In this document: positions 35,336 through 44,472 of the stretch, piece by piece
Numbering within the stretch: position 1 is the stretch's first letter
Layout of the letters: each line of letters starts with the position of its first letter
NCBI GenBank assembly: GCA_015063245.1
Contig: SUSV01000006.1
Span: 20,121 to 84,120 of the forward strand
Reading direction: 5' to 3'
Source of the DNA: Thermoplasmata archaeon
GTDB lineage: Archaea; Thermoplasmatota; Thermoplasmata; Methanomassiliicoccales; Methanomethylophilaceae
Length of the DNA: 64,000 nt
Program-made: the position numbers and the translations under genes
The notes under the pieces: model-generated
The model's database searches: none
Seen by the model: only the letters and a program-made list of their open reading frames with translations
What the model was told of the DNA's origin: nothing

Positions 35336-36019
35336 ATGAGATACGGCCGTATAGTCCAAGGAAAATTCATTAACCGTCCGAACCGCTTCATCGCATACGT
35401 CGATATCGGCGGCACAGTTGAGATGTGTCACGTGAAGAACACGGGCAGATGCAAGGAGATCCTCGTCCCTGGAGCGGTATGCATCCTTTACGATTCTGAT
35501 AATCCTTCCCGGAAGACCCGCTACGATCTCATTGCCGCATACAAGGGCGGGAACCTGATAAACATCGATTCCCAGGCTCCGAACGCTGCATTCAAGGAGA
35601 GCATACCCAGGCTGGAGCTCTTCGGCGATAGCCCCGAGATACATCCCGAATACACTCACGGCGATTCACGCTTCGATTTCCTCGTCATAGATGGTGATAG
35701 GAAATGCTTCGTAGAGGTCAAGGGGGTGACGCTCGAGATAGATGGTGTCTGCAGGTTCCCTGATGCCCCTACCGAACGCGGTGTGAAGCATCTCAAAGGC
35801 CTCATGGCAGCATTGGACGAGGGATACGAATGCTATGTGGCGTTGATAGTCCAGATGAAGGGCATGCATGTCTTCGAACCGAATTACGATACGCATGAGG
35901 AGTTCGGCATGGTGCTCGAAGAGGCCTACCGCAAAGGGGTCGGCATACTCGTTTACGACTGCATAGTCCAACCTGATTCGATGACAGTGGACTCGCCTAT
36001 ACCGTTCAGATTCAGATGA
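35336..36019 (+). CDS. sfsA: SfsA family DNA-binding protein/nuclease homologue
   Basis: A 227-aa SfsA homologue. The N-terminal OB-like part (RFIAYVDIGGTVEMCHVKNTGRCKEIL) is followed by the restriction-endonuclease-like fold with SRFDFLV, CFVEVKGVTLE and FPDAPTERGVKHLKGL, which are the conserved family blocks. The E-x-K in VEVKGVT is the expected metal-site motif. Family members bind DNA non-specifically and are often annotated as sugar fermentation stimulation protein; the role in archaea is unclear. It is convergent with the HprK-like gene. Confidence 0.92.
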   Translation: MRYGRIVQGKFINRPNRFIAYVDIGGTVEMCHVKNTGRCKEILVPGAVCILYDSDNPSRKTRYDLIAAYKGGNLINIDSQAPNAAFKESIPRLELFGDSPEIHPEYTHGDSRFDFLVIDGDRKCFVEVKGVTLEIDGVCRFPDAPTERGVKHLKGLMAALDEGYECYVALIVQMKGMHVFEPNYDTHEEFGMVLEEAYRKGVGILVYDCIVQPDSMTVDSPIPFRFR

Positions 36020-36022
36020 GCA

Positions 36023-36961
36023 TCACATCGATGAGACGATCTCTCTGATCCTGTCCTGGGTCTCCGTTGCCGAGAGGATTGTGTTGACCATGAATACGCG
36101 GCATTGACCGAGATATTCCCTGAAGAACTCACGGCGGAGTGCTATGCTCCTGTCGTCACGGATGAGCTGATGCGGATTGCAGAAATCATTGGATTCGAGG
36201 TATGCGAGGGCATCCTCGGCGTCCATCTCCCTTACAACCTCGGAATCAGATCCGTCCCTCTTGAGGAGGATGATCGTGTGCATGGCGGTCTTGGGGATTA
36301 CGGACCCCTCGCCGCGGACCCATCTTACGTTGCCGATCCCTCTGCCTTTGTTATCGAATCTGACACCCGTCACCAGGGACCGGTACTCCTCCCAGACATC
36401 TCCGATGTCGGCATCGATGTAGCAGTTCTTCTCCGAACCTGTGATGCGGGGCCTTCCCGAGCCGAACTGGACGAAATACCAGTCATCAGATATCAGATGG
36501 GCGTTCCCTACCCTGAGTAGCCCCCATGATTGAGTGGTCTTCCCGGTCTTGGAGGGTGCGATGAGAGTCACACCTTTCCCGTCGATATCGATGGCCGCGC
36601 CGTGCACGGAATAGATGCGATGTGCCTGTTCCAGGATGTTGCCTGCCATTCCCAGTGCGACGCTCTTGATCCAACCGTAGTAATCGAAATCGAAGAGGAA
36701 CATAGTGAATGTGGAAACATCGTATTCTGCATGGAGCCCCGAGCCGTCCTCGATGCAGTATATCCTCGCATGGGACCTCGTGTAATCGGACATGTGGTAG
36801 AAGTTATCGGACCACATGTCGATGTAGTCCTTCTTCTCGGTGAACAGCTCGATGCATATACCGTTGATATCCGCCTTGAGGCGGTAGAGGTTCATGGATG
36901 CGCATCTCTGCAGGAGTTCCGCAGTCCTGTCCTTTCCGATTAGAGTAACTTCATAGCCCAT
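36023..36961 (-). CDS. HprK/PEPCK-like P-loop protein
   Basis: A 312-aa protein with a central P-loop, IAPSKTGKTTQS (Walker A at 136-143), followed by ISDDWYF (158-161), the arrangement seen in the HPr kinase/phosphorylase C-terminal domain. GAAIDIDGKGVTLI before the P-loop also fits that fold. The N-terminal 110 residues are an unrecognised alpha/beta domain. No HPr or PTS gene is visible, so the target is probably something else. It is a lone gene followed on the same strand, upstream, by the ferredoxin-nitroreductase gene. Confidence 0.65.
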   Translation of the reverse strand: MGYEVTLIGKDRTAELLQRCASMNLYRLKADINGICIELFTEKKDYIDMWSDNFYHMSDYTRSHARIYCIEDGSGLHAEYDVSTFTMFLFDFDYYGWIKSVALGMAGNILEQAHRIYSVHGAAIDIDGKGVTLIAPSKTGKTTQSWGLLRVGNAHLISDDWYFVQFGSGRPRITGSEKNCYIDADIGDVWEEYRSLVTGVRFDNKGRGIGNVRWVRGEGSVIPKTAMHTIILLKRDGSDSEVVREMDAEDALAYLESNDFCNPHQLIRDDRSIALRREFFREYLGQCRVFMVNTILSATETQDRIREIVSSM

Positions 36962-37018
36962 TTGATCACCACTGGTATGCCCGATTCCCTATAAAGGAAC
37001 TTTTGGACGGATCAGGAT

Positions 37019-37807
37019 TCACATCCAGTGGACGGTCTTCTCGTCCCTGGGGACGGTCCTTCTGTATCTCATCCTCGGGTGTCCGACGATGAACACCGCG
37101 TATGCAGTGAGCACTTCTCTGATCCCCGGGAAGAATCCCATGAATGTCTCGGGATCGTTCTCCGATGCCTGAAGGATCCATCTGGAATGGAAGCCTCCCA
37201 ATCCCATGGATGAGGCCATGAGATCGATCTGCTCCATGGGGATGATAGCGTCTATCGGGAATCTTGCGAAGGCTATGATGAGTTGTCTGCCCTCCCACGT
37301 GAAAGGATTGTTCTTCTCCTTCATCCCGCCGTCGACATAGTCGACGAACTGCTTGAGGCGGGGATGCTCGTCCGTATGCGACCTCAGTATGCCTGCGCAC
37401 ATCCTCATGAAATCATCGAAACGCTCGTCGATAACCGCGAACTCGACCGCCTGTGAGTTCTCTGCCGTCGGTGCGTATCTTGCACTCGAGACGAGCTGCT
37501 CCAGCTCCTCCTTGGTGCATTTGCGGTCGAACCAGCGCATGCTGCGCCTGTTGCGATAGAGTCCGGACAAAGAATCAGGATCCACAGGAGCCGATGCAGG
37601 AAGAGGCTGTTCATCGACGAAGTCCCTGAGCCTTATCGCGTCCTTCGGGCATACCGACATGCAGTGCCCGCATCTGAAGCAGTAGTATGGCGAATCGATC
37701 TCATGCACCCTCTTATCGTCTCCCACCGCCAGGTGGCCTCTTATGCAGACCTTGGTGCATTGACCGCAGCCGATGCACTCATCCGAAATGATCAATTCTT
37801 GCTTCAT
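37019..37807 (-). CDS. Ferredoxin-nitroreductase fusion
   Basis: A 262-aa flavoenzyme. The N-terminal module has two 4Fe-4S motifs, CIGCGQCTKVC (Cys11-21) and CFRCGHCMSVC (Cys43-53), each followed by a further residue set typical of 2[4Fe-4S] ferredoxins. Residues 85-262 are a nitroreductase domain with RRSMRWFDRK (FMN phosphate-binding region), SARYAPTAENSQ and GLGGFHSRWI. It should pass electrons from ferredoxin-type clusters to an FMN-bound substrate. The divergent flavodoxin gene starts about 110 bases away, so the two may share a redox role. Confidence 0.9.
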   Translation of the reverse strand: MKQELIISDECIGCGQCTKVCIRGHLAVGDDKRVHEIDSPYYCFRCGHCMSVCPKDAIRLRDFVDEQPLPASAPVDPDSLSGLYRNRRSMRWFDRKCTKEELEQLVSSARYAPTAENSQAVEFAVIDERFDDFMRMCAGILRSHTDEHPRLKQFVDYVDGGMKEKNNPFTWEGRQLIIAFARFPIDAIIPMEQIDLMASSMGLGGFHSRWILQASENDPETFMGFFPGIREVLTAYAVFIVGHPRMRYRRTVPRDEKTVHWM

Positions 37808-37918
37808 TTTGTTCCAATATAGTAAGTAAAATGGATAAAAATGTGACTTCGACCATTATTTAAAAATAGCGAGTAAGACGTAATCCTATCATCGCGAAAG
37901 CGATTGGGATGTGATGGG

Positions 37919-38326
37919 ATGCCAAAAGCACTAATCTATACAGCAGGTATGCTGTCAAAGGGAAATTCGGAGGTAGCCAAGTATATCTCCGATAAGGGAA
38001 AGACCGATATTTTCAACCTCAAGGACCTTATGAGATTGAATCTTGACGCTTACGATACCGTCATCTTCGGAACCGGCAACAACGGCGGCAATCCGGACAG
38101 GCTCGTGATGGAGTTCATGCACAACAACATGGATGCCCTCATCAACAAGAAGAAGTACCTCTACGTGGTCGTCTCCAAGGATGATGAGAAGACAGGAGAG
38201 CAGGTCCAGAAGATCGGAAAGGATCTCGGAGTGCCTGATGTCGTTTCGTTCAACAAGAGGTCGGAGGACATGAACAACTTCGGAATGCCCTCGTCCGTCG
38301 ATGACTTCATCTCAGGATTGGAGTGA
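37919..38326 (+). CDS. Flavodoxin-like protein
   Basis: A 135-aa flavodoxin-fold protein. The N-terminal strand and phosphate loop read KALIYTAGMLSKGNSEVAKYI, where the usual T/S-x-T-G-x-T is altered to AGMLSKGNS. DTVIFGTGNNGGNPDRLVMEFM holds the second flavin loop. It probably carries electrons or binds FMN. The ATG at 37919 was chosen because it gives a standard N-terminus after a purine-rich GTGATGGG. Four bases separate its stop from the DUF1294 gene. Confidence 0.75.
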   Translation: MPKALIYTAGMLSKGNSEVAKYISDKGKTDIFNLKDLMRLNLDAYDTVIFGTGNNGGNPDRLVMEFMHNNMDALINKKKYLYVVVSKDDEKTGEQVQKIGKDLGVPDVVSFNKRSEDMNNFGMPSSVDDFISGLE

Positions 38327-38330
38327 TCGG

Positions 38331-38609
38331 ATGAGCGGGATCGTGATCGGCTGTCTGGTAGTCTATCTGATACTCAACATCGTCGCTCTCCTGGCATACG
38401 TCTGGGATAAGCACAAGGCCATCAACGACAAGTGGAGGACGAAGGAGTCCACATTGATCCTGCTGGCCTTGTTCGGTCCTATAGGAGCGACGGCCGGTAT
38501 GCAGCTCGTGAGGCACAAGACGCAGAAGATCAAGTTCAAGCTGGTCTATCTGTTCCTCGTGATCCACATCGCCGTTATCGCATACCTCGTGTACGCAGGT
38601 GTCTTCTGA
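38331..38609 (+). CDS. DUF1294 small membrane protein
   Basis: A 92-aa protein with three hydrophobic segments and the DUF1294 signature YVWDKHKAI followed by LLALFGPIGATAGMQLVRHKTQKIKF. The function of the family is unknown. It is translated just after the flavodoxin (ATG at 38331) and converges on taw1, whose stop is six bases away. Confidence 0.85.
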   Translation: MSGIVIGCLVVYLILNIVALLAYVWDKHKAINDKWRTKESTLILLALFGPIGATAGMQLVRHKTQKIKFKLVYLFLVIHIAVIAYLVYAGVF

Positions 38610-38615
38610 TACCGG

Positions 38616-39554
38616 TCACAGCGAATTTATCTTACGAACATCGAGTTCCTGGCCCGGGTGGCCGAGGAGGACGACACGGCTGTCCTCCCTCTGACGGATG
38701 AGCTCCATCCCCACCTTGGGCCCCAACTCGTTGGCAAAATCCACTATTTCTTTGAATGACGGCATGCAGTCCATCGAGAGACGCTGCCTCGAACCGCCCA
38801 CGAAGACGTACCCTTTCGGTTCTATTAGGTCGGGCTCGGCGATGTTATCGAGCTTGGCGTACTCGTCGGTCCACCCCAGGTTGTGACCCTTGACAAGGGT
38901 GTGCCTGATGACTGTGCCAGTATCGAGCGAGGGCATAAGTTCCAGGGTACGTATTATCCTCTGCCATCCGTCCTTGATCTTCGGCCTGCAGACCTTTCTG
39001 TATATCTCCTCGTTCGGTGCGGCGACTGTAACGTAAATCTTGCACGGCAGCTCATCGAGGGCCTCCAGCCTCTCAGGATAAGTTCCATTGGTGACGAGGA
39101 ATGTCGTCATACCCCTTGAATGGCATTCCTTGATGAAATCCGATAGATAAGGATAGGTTATCGGCTCCCCGGCAAGGGAGATCGCCACCTGGTTGGGATT
39201 CATGGCCTCCTCGAACCTCTTGGGGTCGCATCTCGGATCGCCTTTGAATCCCTGGATGAGCTTGCGCTGCTCGTTGATGAGGGCATCGAGCATCTCCTTG
39301 GGCTCGGCCCAGTCCATTACCTCGAAATCGTTGTTCTGCACCCTCCAACAGAAGGTGCAGAGGTGGCTGCACTCGTTGATGGCAGGGGTCATCTGGAGGC
39401 ATCTGTGGCTCTGGATGCCGTAGAAATCCTGCTTGTAGCAGTGCCTCTCATGCAGCATGCTCTCCTTCATCCAATGGCAGAGTTTGACGGCCGCATGATC
39501 GTTGTAGAGCCTGTATTGCTGCTTGATCAGAAGGTTCCTGTAATTCTCATCCAT
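38616..39554 (-). CDS. taw1: tRNA 4-demethylwyosine synthase Taw1
   Basis: A 312-aa radical SAM enzyme that adds a two-carbon unit from pyruvate to N1-methylguanosine-37 of tRNA-Phe, an early wyosine step. The SAM-cluster cysteines are in CSHLCTFCWR (62, 66, 69). An upstream Cys pair (HCYKQDFYGIQSHRC) probably binds the second cluster. AISLAGEPITYP is the glycine-rich SAM motif. Length is normal for archaeal TYW1. It lies just downstream of rfcL, with GAGGTGA as Shine-Dalgarno overlapping the distal rfcL stop. Confidence 0.95.
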   Translation of the reverse strand: MDENYRNLLIKQQYRLYNDHAAVKLCHWMKESMLHERHCYKQDFYGIQSHRCLQMTPAINECSHLCTFCWRVQNNDFEVMDWAEPKEMLDALINEQRKLIQGFKGDPRCDPKRFEEAMNPNQVAISLAGEPITYPYLSDFIKECHSRGMTTFLVTNGTYPERLEALDELPCKIYVTVAAPNEEIYRKVCRPKIKDGWQRIIRTLELMPSLDTGTVIRHTLVKGHNLGWTDEYAKLDNIAEPDLIEPKGYVFVGGSRQRLSMDCMPSFKEIVDFANELGPKVGMELIRQREDSRVVLLGHPGQELDVRKINSL

Positions 39555-39563
39555 GTCTTCACC

Positions 39564-41012
39564 TCAGAAATCGAAAAGGCTAGCCTGATTCTTCTTTTTC
39601 TCCGGGGCGGGCTTCTTCACCGGCTCGGCAGGAACCTCCTCTGGAGGCTCCACTATCACAGCGGGCTGCTCCGCGGCGGCAGGCTTTGGCTTCTTGACTG
39701 CAGGCACGGAGGCCTCTTCCTCGATAATCTTGAAGACGGCTTTTACCTCCTTAGAATCGGGTTTCTTGTCGAGAAGGAATCCGAGCTCCTCCGGTTCGAG
39801 TGCCAGCTACTTTGTCATGACAAGACGCATCTCCTCCTCGTTGGCGGCGAGCTGCTTGATATAAGGGAGTACATCGAGGTCTACGCGGCGGGTCGATGTA
39901 TGGAGGTAGACGGCCAGCTTGAGGCAGACCGATTTCCTGAGAGTACGAGCGGTCTTGCTGCGGGACATCTTGGAAAGGTATGAGGGGAAGTGAAGACGAT
40001 CATGGGAATACCTGTTGGACATGCGGGCGGTGTTGACGCCTGCGGACATCATGTCTCCTGCATAGGACCAGAATCCGTAATACTGGCGCCTCATGACGCG
40101 GCCTAGGTAGATGTCGGCGCGGGAGAGCTTCTCGTATCCGCGAACGAGATCGCCTCTGTCAAGGTACTCGTATGGGAGATTCTCATCCACCCAGAGCTCC
40201 ATCTCGCCAGGATCGGTATCGGTGTCGAGCATCACGCGCCTGGCCTTCATGGCATCGGGCGACCTGAAGATCGCCGACATGAGCGCATACATATCGTTGC
40301 GCTTGTCGCGTGCGGATATACCCTCTGCCATCTCGGCCGTAACATGATCGTTGCCGAGGCAGAGGGCCTCCAGATTGCGGACGGCTGCGCGCATATCGCC
40401 GTTTGCCTTCTCTGCGATGATGGCCATCGCTTCCGGATCCACGGTGACGCCCTCGTTAGCCGCTATCTTATTGAGTGCCTTGACAACTGAAGGCACCTTG
40501 GGCCTTTGGAATGTTATCTGAAGGGTGTTCGTCTTGGCTGCGCTGCATTTCCTGGACAGCTCGTAGTAATCGTTCACTATGAGTATCACTGGCTGGAGGG
40601 TCTCCTTGATGAGCTTCGTTATGACAGGGATTGCCCCGCGGTCCACATTGCCGAAGAAATTGTCGGCCTCGTCCAGTACGATGAGCTTCCTCTGGCCCTT
40701 GCCTGTGTCAAGGTAGGATCCGTCGTCCGAGAACGTGTTGAACTTGGACCCCCTTATGGCGATATCCTCGATGGCCTGTCCGGTACGCTGATCGGATGCG
40801 TTCATCTCGACGATGGACCAGCCCATGTCCCTCGCTAGGGCCTCCGCTGATGTAGTCTTCCCTATACCGGGCGTGCCTATCAGCACGACGGCCCTCATCG
40901 CCGGGATACCGGAGTTCCATGACTCCGCCCACTGCCTTAGGGTGTTGACTGCCCCGGGATTGCCGATGACGTCGTCCAGGGTCTTCGGGCGGTATTTCTC
41001 TGTCCAGTCCAT
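39564..41012 (-). CDS. rfcL: Replication factor C large subunit, with internal TAG codon
   Basis: The clamp-loader large subunit. Residues 1-401 hold the AAA+ domain (Walker A GTPGIGKTT at 46-54, Walker B VLDEADNF) and the RFC lid/collar. At 39807-39809 the frame meets TAG, then stays open for 80 more codons to a TGA at 39564-39566. That extension begins LALEPEELGFLLDKKPDSKE, the conserved end of archaeal RfcL. It continues through a Lys/Pro/Glu-rich linker and finishes in a canonical PCNA-binding box, QASLFDF (476-482). With UAG read as pyrrolysine (residue 402), the protein is 482 aa, the usual RfcL length. Termination at TAG would give 401 aa without the PIP box. Confidence 0.92.
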
Positions 41013-41507
41013 TCAGCGCCTCCCTAGCTTGATGCTGATGAGTACATCCACGACCGAGAAGAAAAAGAATCCGACCTGGATGAATATCAGGATGGTGGTC
41101 CCGGCATCGGTCGCCTCCAGGGACGGGGCGATGTAGAACAGGAGCAGTGTGGTGCAGATGTAGACGAATGCCTTGGACCATCTCTTCTGGACCAGCTGCC
41201 CCAATCCGAATATGTTGAAGAATCCGGGGATGATCGCCAGACCCGCAGCGAGCAGGTCCATGTTCGTGTACTTGGTCTTGGAAGCGGAGCGTACAGGGAT
41301 TCCGGATTCGGAGACCTTCTCTCCGCAGTAAGAGCAGTATTGGGATTCCGGTATGAGCTGCTTCCCGCATTTGGGACAGGTTTTGGCGTAGATGACCGTC
41401 AGATCGTCGTTCAGCAGATATGCATCCTTTGCCCAGGCGCCGCACGTGTAGCAGAAATCCCTGTCTGCAGGGATCTCGGCACCGCATCCGGAGCAGATGC
41501 GCTTCAT
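41013..41507 (-). CDS. Double zinc-ribbon membrane protein
   Basis: A 164-aa protein with two zinc ribbons, CSGCGAEIPADRDFCYTC and CPKCGKQLIPESQYCSYC, followed by about three membrane helices (around 83-155). It is joined to rfcL without a gap (TGA followed directly by the rfcL ATG) and overlaps the upstream ABC ATPase gene by four bases, so all three are one transcript. The function is unknown. Confidence 0.75.
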   Translation of the reverse strand: MKRICSGCGAEIPADRDFCYTCGAWAKDAYLLNDDLTVIYAKTCPKCGKQLIPESQYCSYCGEKVSESGIPVRSASKTKYTNMDLLAAGLAIIPGFFNIFGLGQLVQKRWSKAFVYICTTLLLFYIAPSLEATDAGTTILIFIQVGFFFFSVVDVLISIKLGRR

Positions 41508-42310
41508 TCGCAGTCACCTCCGCTCATGAACATCTGATAGATGCCGTGGTCCTCCACGACGTCTATCCTCTCGCCGTATATCTCGGATATCATCTCCGAT
41601 GACAGCGCGGTTTCCTTGGGTCCGTCGTAGAATACGCGGCCGTCCTTCATCGCTATGACGCGTCTGACGGATGCGGGTATATCGGAGAGGTCGTGGGTGA
41701 TCATGACGATGCAAACCCCCCTGTCGATGAGGATGTCGAACATCCTGCGGAACTTGGATTTCATGACTATGTCCAAACCGGTCATGGGCTCGTCCAGGAC
41801 GAGCAGTTTAGGTTCCGTAACCAGTGCCCTGGCGATGAGTGCCCTGCGCATCTCGCCAAGGGAGAGGCATTCGATAGGCCTTTCTAGGAGGTCCTCGATG
41901 CCCATCATCATGGCTTTGGAATAGACCGCCTGCTTCATCTCGTCGGTGACGGTCTTGTCGCGGAAGACGTCTAGGCTGTTGAAGAATCCGGAGCATATGA
42001 CCTCGAATACGCTGGTATCCGGCCTGAACATGTTCTGCAGGTCCATGGACACGACACCCATCCTCTGACGGATGTCGAAAAGATTCCAGCGGTCGAGACC
42101 GAAGATGCGCATGGTCGCAGGAAGATCCTCATCGTAATATGGATGGATGTCTCCGCGGAGCAGCTTGATCAGGGTCGTCTTCCCGGAGCCGTTGGCCCCT
42201 ATAACGGCGACGTTCTCGCCCTGCATGATGTCGAGGTCCACCGAGCTCAGTATGTATTTGCCGTCCCTGACCACAGAGACGTTCCTGAGCTCCAGCGCCT
42301 TCTCTTCCAT
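41504..42310 (-). CDS. Stand-alone ABC ATPase (ModF/YlmA-like)
   Basis: A 268-aa ABC ATPase without a neighbouring permease. Walker A is GANGSGKTT, the signature is LSLGEMRRA (LSGGQ variant), Walker B is LLVLDEPMTGLD, and the switch His is in MITHDLSDIP. The sequence after the P-loop (LRGDIHPYYDEDLPATMRIFG) resembles the YlmA/ModF group of soluble ABC proteins. It heads the operon with the zinc-ribbon protein, rfcL and taw1. Confidence 0.85.
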   Translation of the reverse strand: MEEKALELRNVSVVRDGKYILSSVDLDIMQGENVAVIGANGSGKTTLIKLLRGDIHPYYDEDLPATMRIFGLDRWNLFDIRQRMGVVSMDLQNMFRPDTSVFEVICSGFFNSLDVFRDKTVTDEMKQAVYSKAMMMGIEDLLERPIECLSLGEMRRALIARALVTEPKLLVLDEPMTGLDIVMKSKFRRMFDILIDRGVCIVMITHDLSDIPASVRRVIAMKDGRVFYDGPKETALSSEMISEIYGERIDVVEDHGIYQMFMSGGDCE

Positions 42311-42359
42311 GAGGGTACAATGGATAGATGGTACTTATGGGTATACATTAAGAAATGAG

Positions 42360-42382
42360 ACCGGAAGATGGATTCTTCCGGT
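42360..42382 (-). terminator. Terminator of the symporter-regulator operon
   Basis: A nine-base-pair hairpin ACCGGAAGA-TGGAT-TCTTCCGGT lies directly after the TAA of the winged-helix gene on the minus strand. Confidence 0.6.
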
Positions 42383-42673
42383 TTATGGTTTCGGCGCCCT
42401 CAGGAACCTGTCGAGTTCGGCAAGGGTGCTAGCGACATGCTTTCCGCTTTCGGTGAGCCTGATCATGATGGAGCGCGTGTTCGGATCCCTGATCTGGGTT
42501 ATCAGACCCATGGATTCGAGACGGTCCAGCTTATCCGGGATGCGCGGGTTGGATGAGACGTTATGGTACACATCGATCTTACGGCACTCACCGTTGAGCG
42601 ACAGGAACATCATGATGGATATCAGATGCTTCTCTTCGAATGTCAATATGCTGTTCTCAATATCATCATTCAA
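42383..42673 (-). CDS. Small winged-helix transcriptional regulator
   Basis: A 96-aa winged helix-turn-helix protein of MarR/ArsR size. IPDKLDRLESMGLITQIRD is the recognition helix and start of the wing, and PNTRSIMIRLTESGKHVA continues the wing and last helix. The start is a TTG (42673) that overlaps the TGA of the symporter gene; no in-frame ATG fits. Being the last gene of the symporter operon, it is the natural candidate to bind the duplicated operators at 44473-44550. That is inference. Confidence 0.7.
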   Translation of the reverse strand: MNDDIENSILTFEEKHLISIMMFLSLNGECRKIDVYHNVSSNPRIPDKLDRLESMGLITQIRDPNTRSIMIRLTESGKHVASTLAELDRFLRAPKP

Positions 42674-44328
42674 TCCGTCTCACTTCCCGGGTTGTCCCCA
42701 GATGCAGTATTTAGTTGGTATCTATTTACCATTATTGCTACTGCCATGACGAGTGCCGACAGGGGCAGGGATATGACCAGGGGGTCGATGAAGGCGATGG
42801 TCTCACCAGGGAAGAGTACCGCCTCTCCGGTTATCCATTCGCAGACTGGCAGGAATATGCTCATTCCGCCGTTGAGGAACAGAGCCGAGAAGAGGTAGGC
42901 GATCGTTCCGACGGATATGCTTGCGATAGCGGCGGTCTTGCACGGGTTCTTAGAGTACAGGCAGTGCAGGTATGCAGGGAGCAATGCGGCCGCGGTGACC
43001 CCCATGAAGATGGATGTGGCCTTGGCGATGATGTCCTTCGGCATCATGTAGCAGTAAACTACCACGAGCACCATGAACACGACGATGAACAGCCTGTTGA
43101 TGTTGATCGACTGCGAATCTCCCCTCGACCTGTCCTTCCTGTTCCTGAAGACGGAGAACAGATCGTATCCCCCCGACACTCCGATGGTGTGCATGAGGGC
43201 ACTGATGGTGGAGATGCATGCACAGATGAGCGACAGCAGGAACAGGGATACGAACACCTCTCCGAATGTGACATCCTTGAATATCTCGAGGATGAACTGG
43301 GGGATGATGAAATCCGTTCCGAGCCCCTGCGAGGAGATGTACTGGAATGAGGTCATTCCATGCTCATCGAAGAAGTACACATTGGTGAGAGGTCCGATGG
43401 TGTATGCGGAACCAACGACGACCAGGATGAATATCGAACCGATGAGCAGAGACCTGTCGAGGTCCCTGTCGGACTTGGCCGACATGTACCTTACTGCGAG
43501 CTGGGGCTGTGTGAGAGCCCCGATTCCGACACCCATGATGAATGTGGTGACGACGGTGAGCCACTCCCTGCTGCCGAAGGAAGAAGTCTCCGTCCATCCG
43601 TTGAATCCCTCAGCAAAACCAAGAGATGCAGTATGGGATACTTTCTCATCCCAGATGGTGTTGAGGCTGTCGTATCCTGCCTCGATTCCTCCGGTGTAGA
43701 CGAATGTGACGACGAGGATAACTGCCATTCCGATGAACATGATCAGTGCCTGAAGGGCATCGTTGTACATGACGGCGATGATTCCTCCGTAGACGACGTA
43801 GATGGCGACTATGATGGAGAGTCCGACAAGGATGTAGTTGTAGTAATCATTCAGTCCGGTGATGACCGCAAGGGAGTTGACTCCTCCCTTCAGTACCGCT
43901 GCCGCATAGATGGGCATCATGACCAGGATGAGAATAGCGGTGAAAACCCTGATCCCATTGGATTTGTAGACCTTACCGAGGAAATCGGCGAAGGTTGCAG
44001 CGCCGAGCCTCCTTCCGATCTTCCTGGTCCTCTTACCGAAGACCACGAAGGCTACGATCAATCCTAGGAAGAGATTGAGGAAGCACAGCCACATCAGCGA
44101 CATGCCGTGTACAGCGGTCTGCCCGCCGAAACCGATGACGGCAGAGGCGCTCAGGAAGGTCGCACCGTATGATAGGGCTATAATCAGCGGACTCGTCTTG
44201 TTCCTTCCGAGGAGGAATTCCTCGTTGTTCTTGGTGTTCCTATAACCGTACCAGCCTAACAGAAGAGTGATTACCACGAAAACGGCGGTCATCGCCGAGA
44301 ACAGGGTAAGGTCTATTCCATCAGTCAT
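42670..44328 (-). CDS. Sodium/solute symporter (SSS family)
   Basis: A 552-aa transporter with 13 or so hydrophobic segments. The family blocks LSYGATFLSASAVIGFGGQTAVHG, YNDALQALIMFIGM, GIGALTQPQLAVRYMSAKSDRDLDRS and LICACISTISALMHTIG are those of PutP/PanF-like Na+ symporters. The start is the ATG at 44328 (MTDGIDL), which overlaps the stop of the 44-aa accessory ORF by eight bases. The substrate is unknown. Expression is probably controlled through the two repeats flanking the TATA box. Confidence 0.92.
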   Translation of the reverse strand: MTDGIDLTLFSAMTAVFVVITLLLGWYGYRNTKNNEEFLLGRNKTSPLIIALSYGATFLSASAVIGFGGQTAVHGMSLMWLCFLNLFLGLIVAFVVFGKRTRKIGRRLGAATFADFLGKVYKSNGIRVFTAILILVMMPIYAAAVLKGGVNSLAVITGLNDYYNYILVGLSIIVAIYVVYGGIIAVMYNDALQALIMFIGMAVILVVTFVYTGGIEAGYDSLNTIWDEKVSHTASLGFAEGFNGWTETSSFGSREWLTVVTTFIMGVGIGALTQPQLAVRYMSAKSDRDLDRSLLIGSIFILVVVGSAYTIGPLTNVYFFDEHGMTSFQYISSQGLGTDFIIPQFILEIFKDVTFGEVFVSLFLLSLICACISTISALMHTIGVSGGYDLFSVFRNRKDRSRGDSQSININRLFIVVFMVLVVVYCYMMPKDIIAKATSIFMGVTAAALLPAYLHCLYSKNPCKTAAIASISVGTIAYLFSALFLNGGMSIFLPVCEWITGEAVLFPGETIAFIDPLVISLPLSALVMAVAIMVNRYQLNTASGDNPGSETD

Positions 44329-44455
44329 CCGATTCATCCTCCGAATCGGAATCATCGCCCGCTCTGAGGCTGTACAGAACACAGAATGCGACGCTCAGGA
44401 AGCATCCGAGGTACGCCAACAGTACCGAAGGGTCAGAAATGCCAAGTACGCTCAT
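44321..44455 (-). CDS. Symporter small accessory protein
   Basis: A 44-aa ORF that starts MSVLGISDPSVLLAYLGCFL, with one transmembrane helix (about 11-30) and a strongly acidic tail ending DSEDESDD. It overlaps the SSS symporter start by eight bases. Small single-span proteins encoded directly upstream of SSS transporters are known in archaea as symporter small accessory proteins, and the position and topology match. Confidence 0.75.
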   Translation of the reverse strand: MSVLGISDPSVLLAYLGCFLSVAFCVLYSLRAGDDSDSEDESDD

Positions 44456-44472
44456 TTGAAATCACCAATGTT

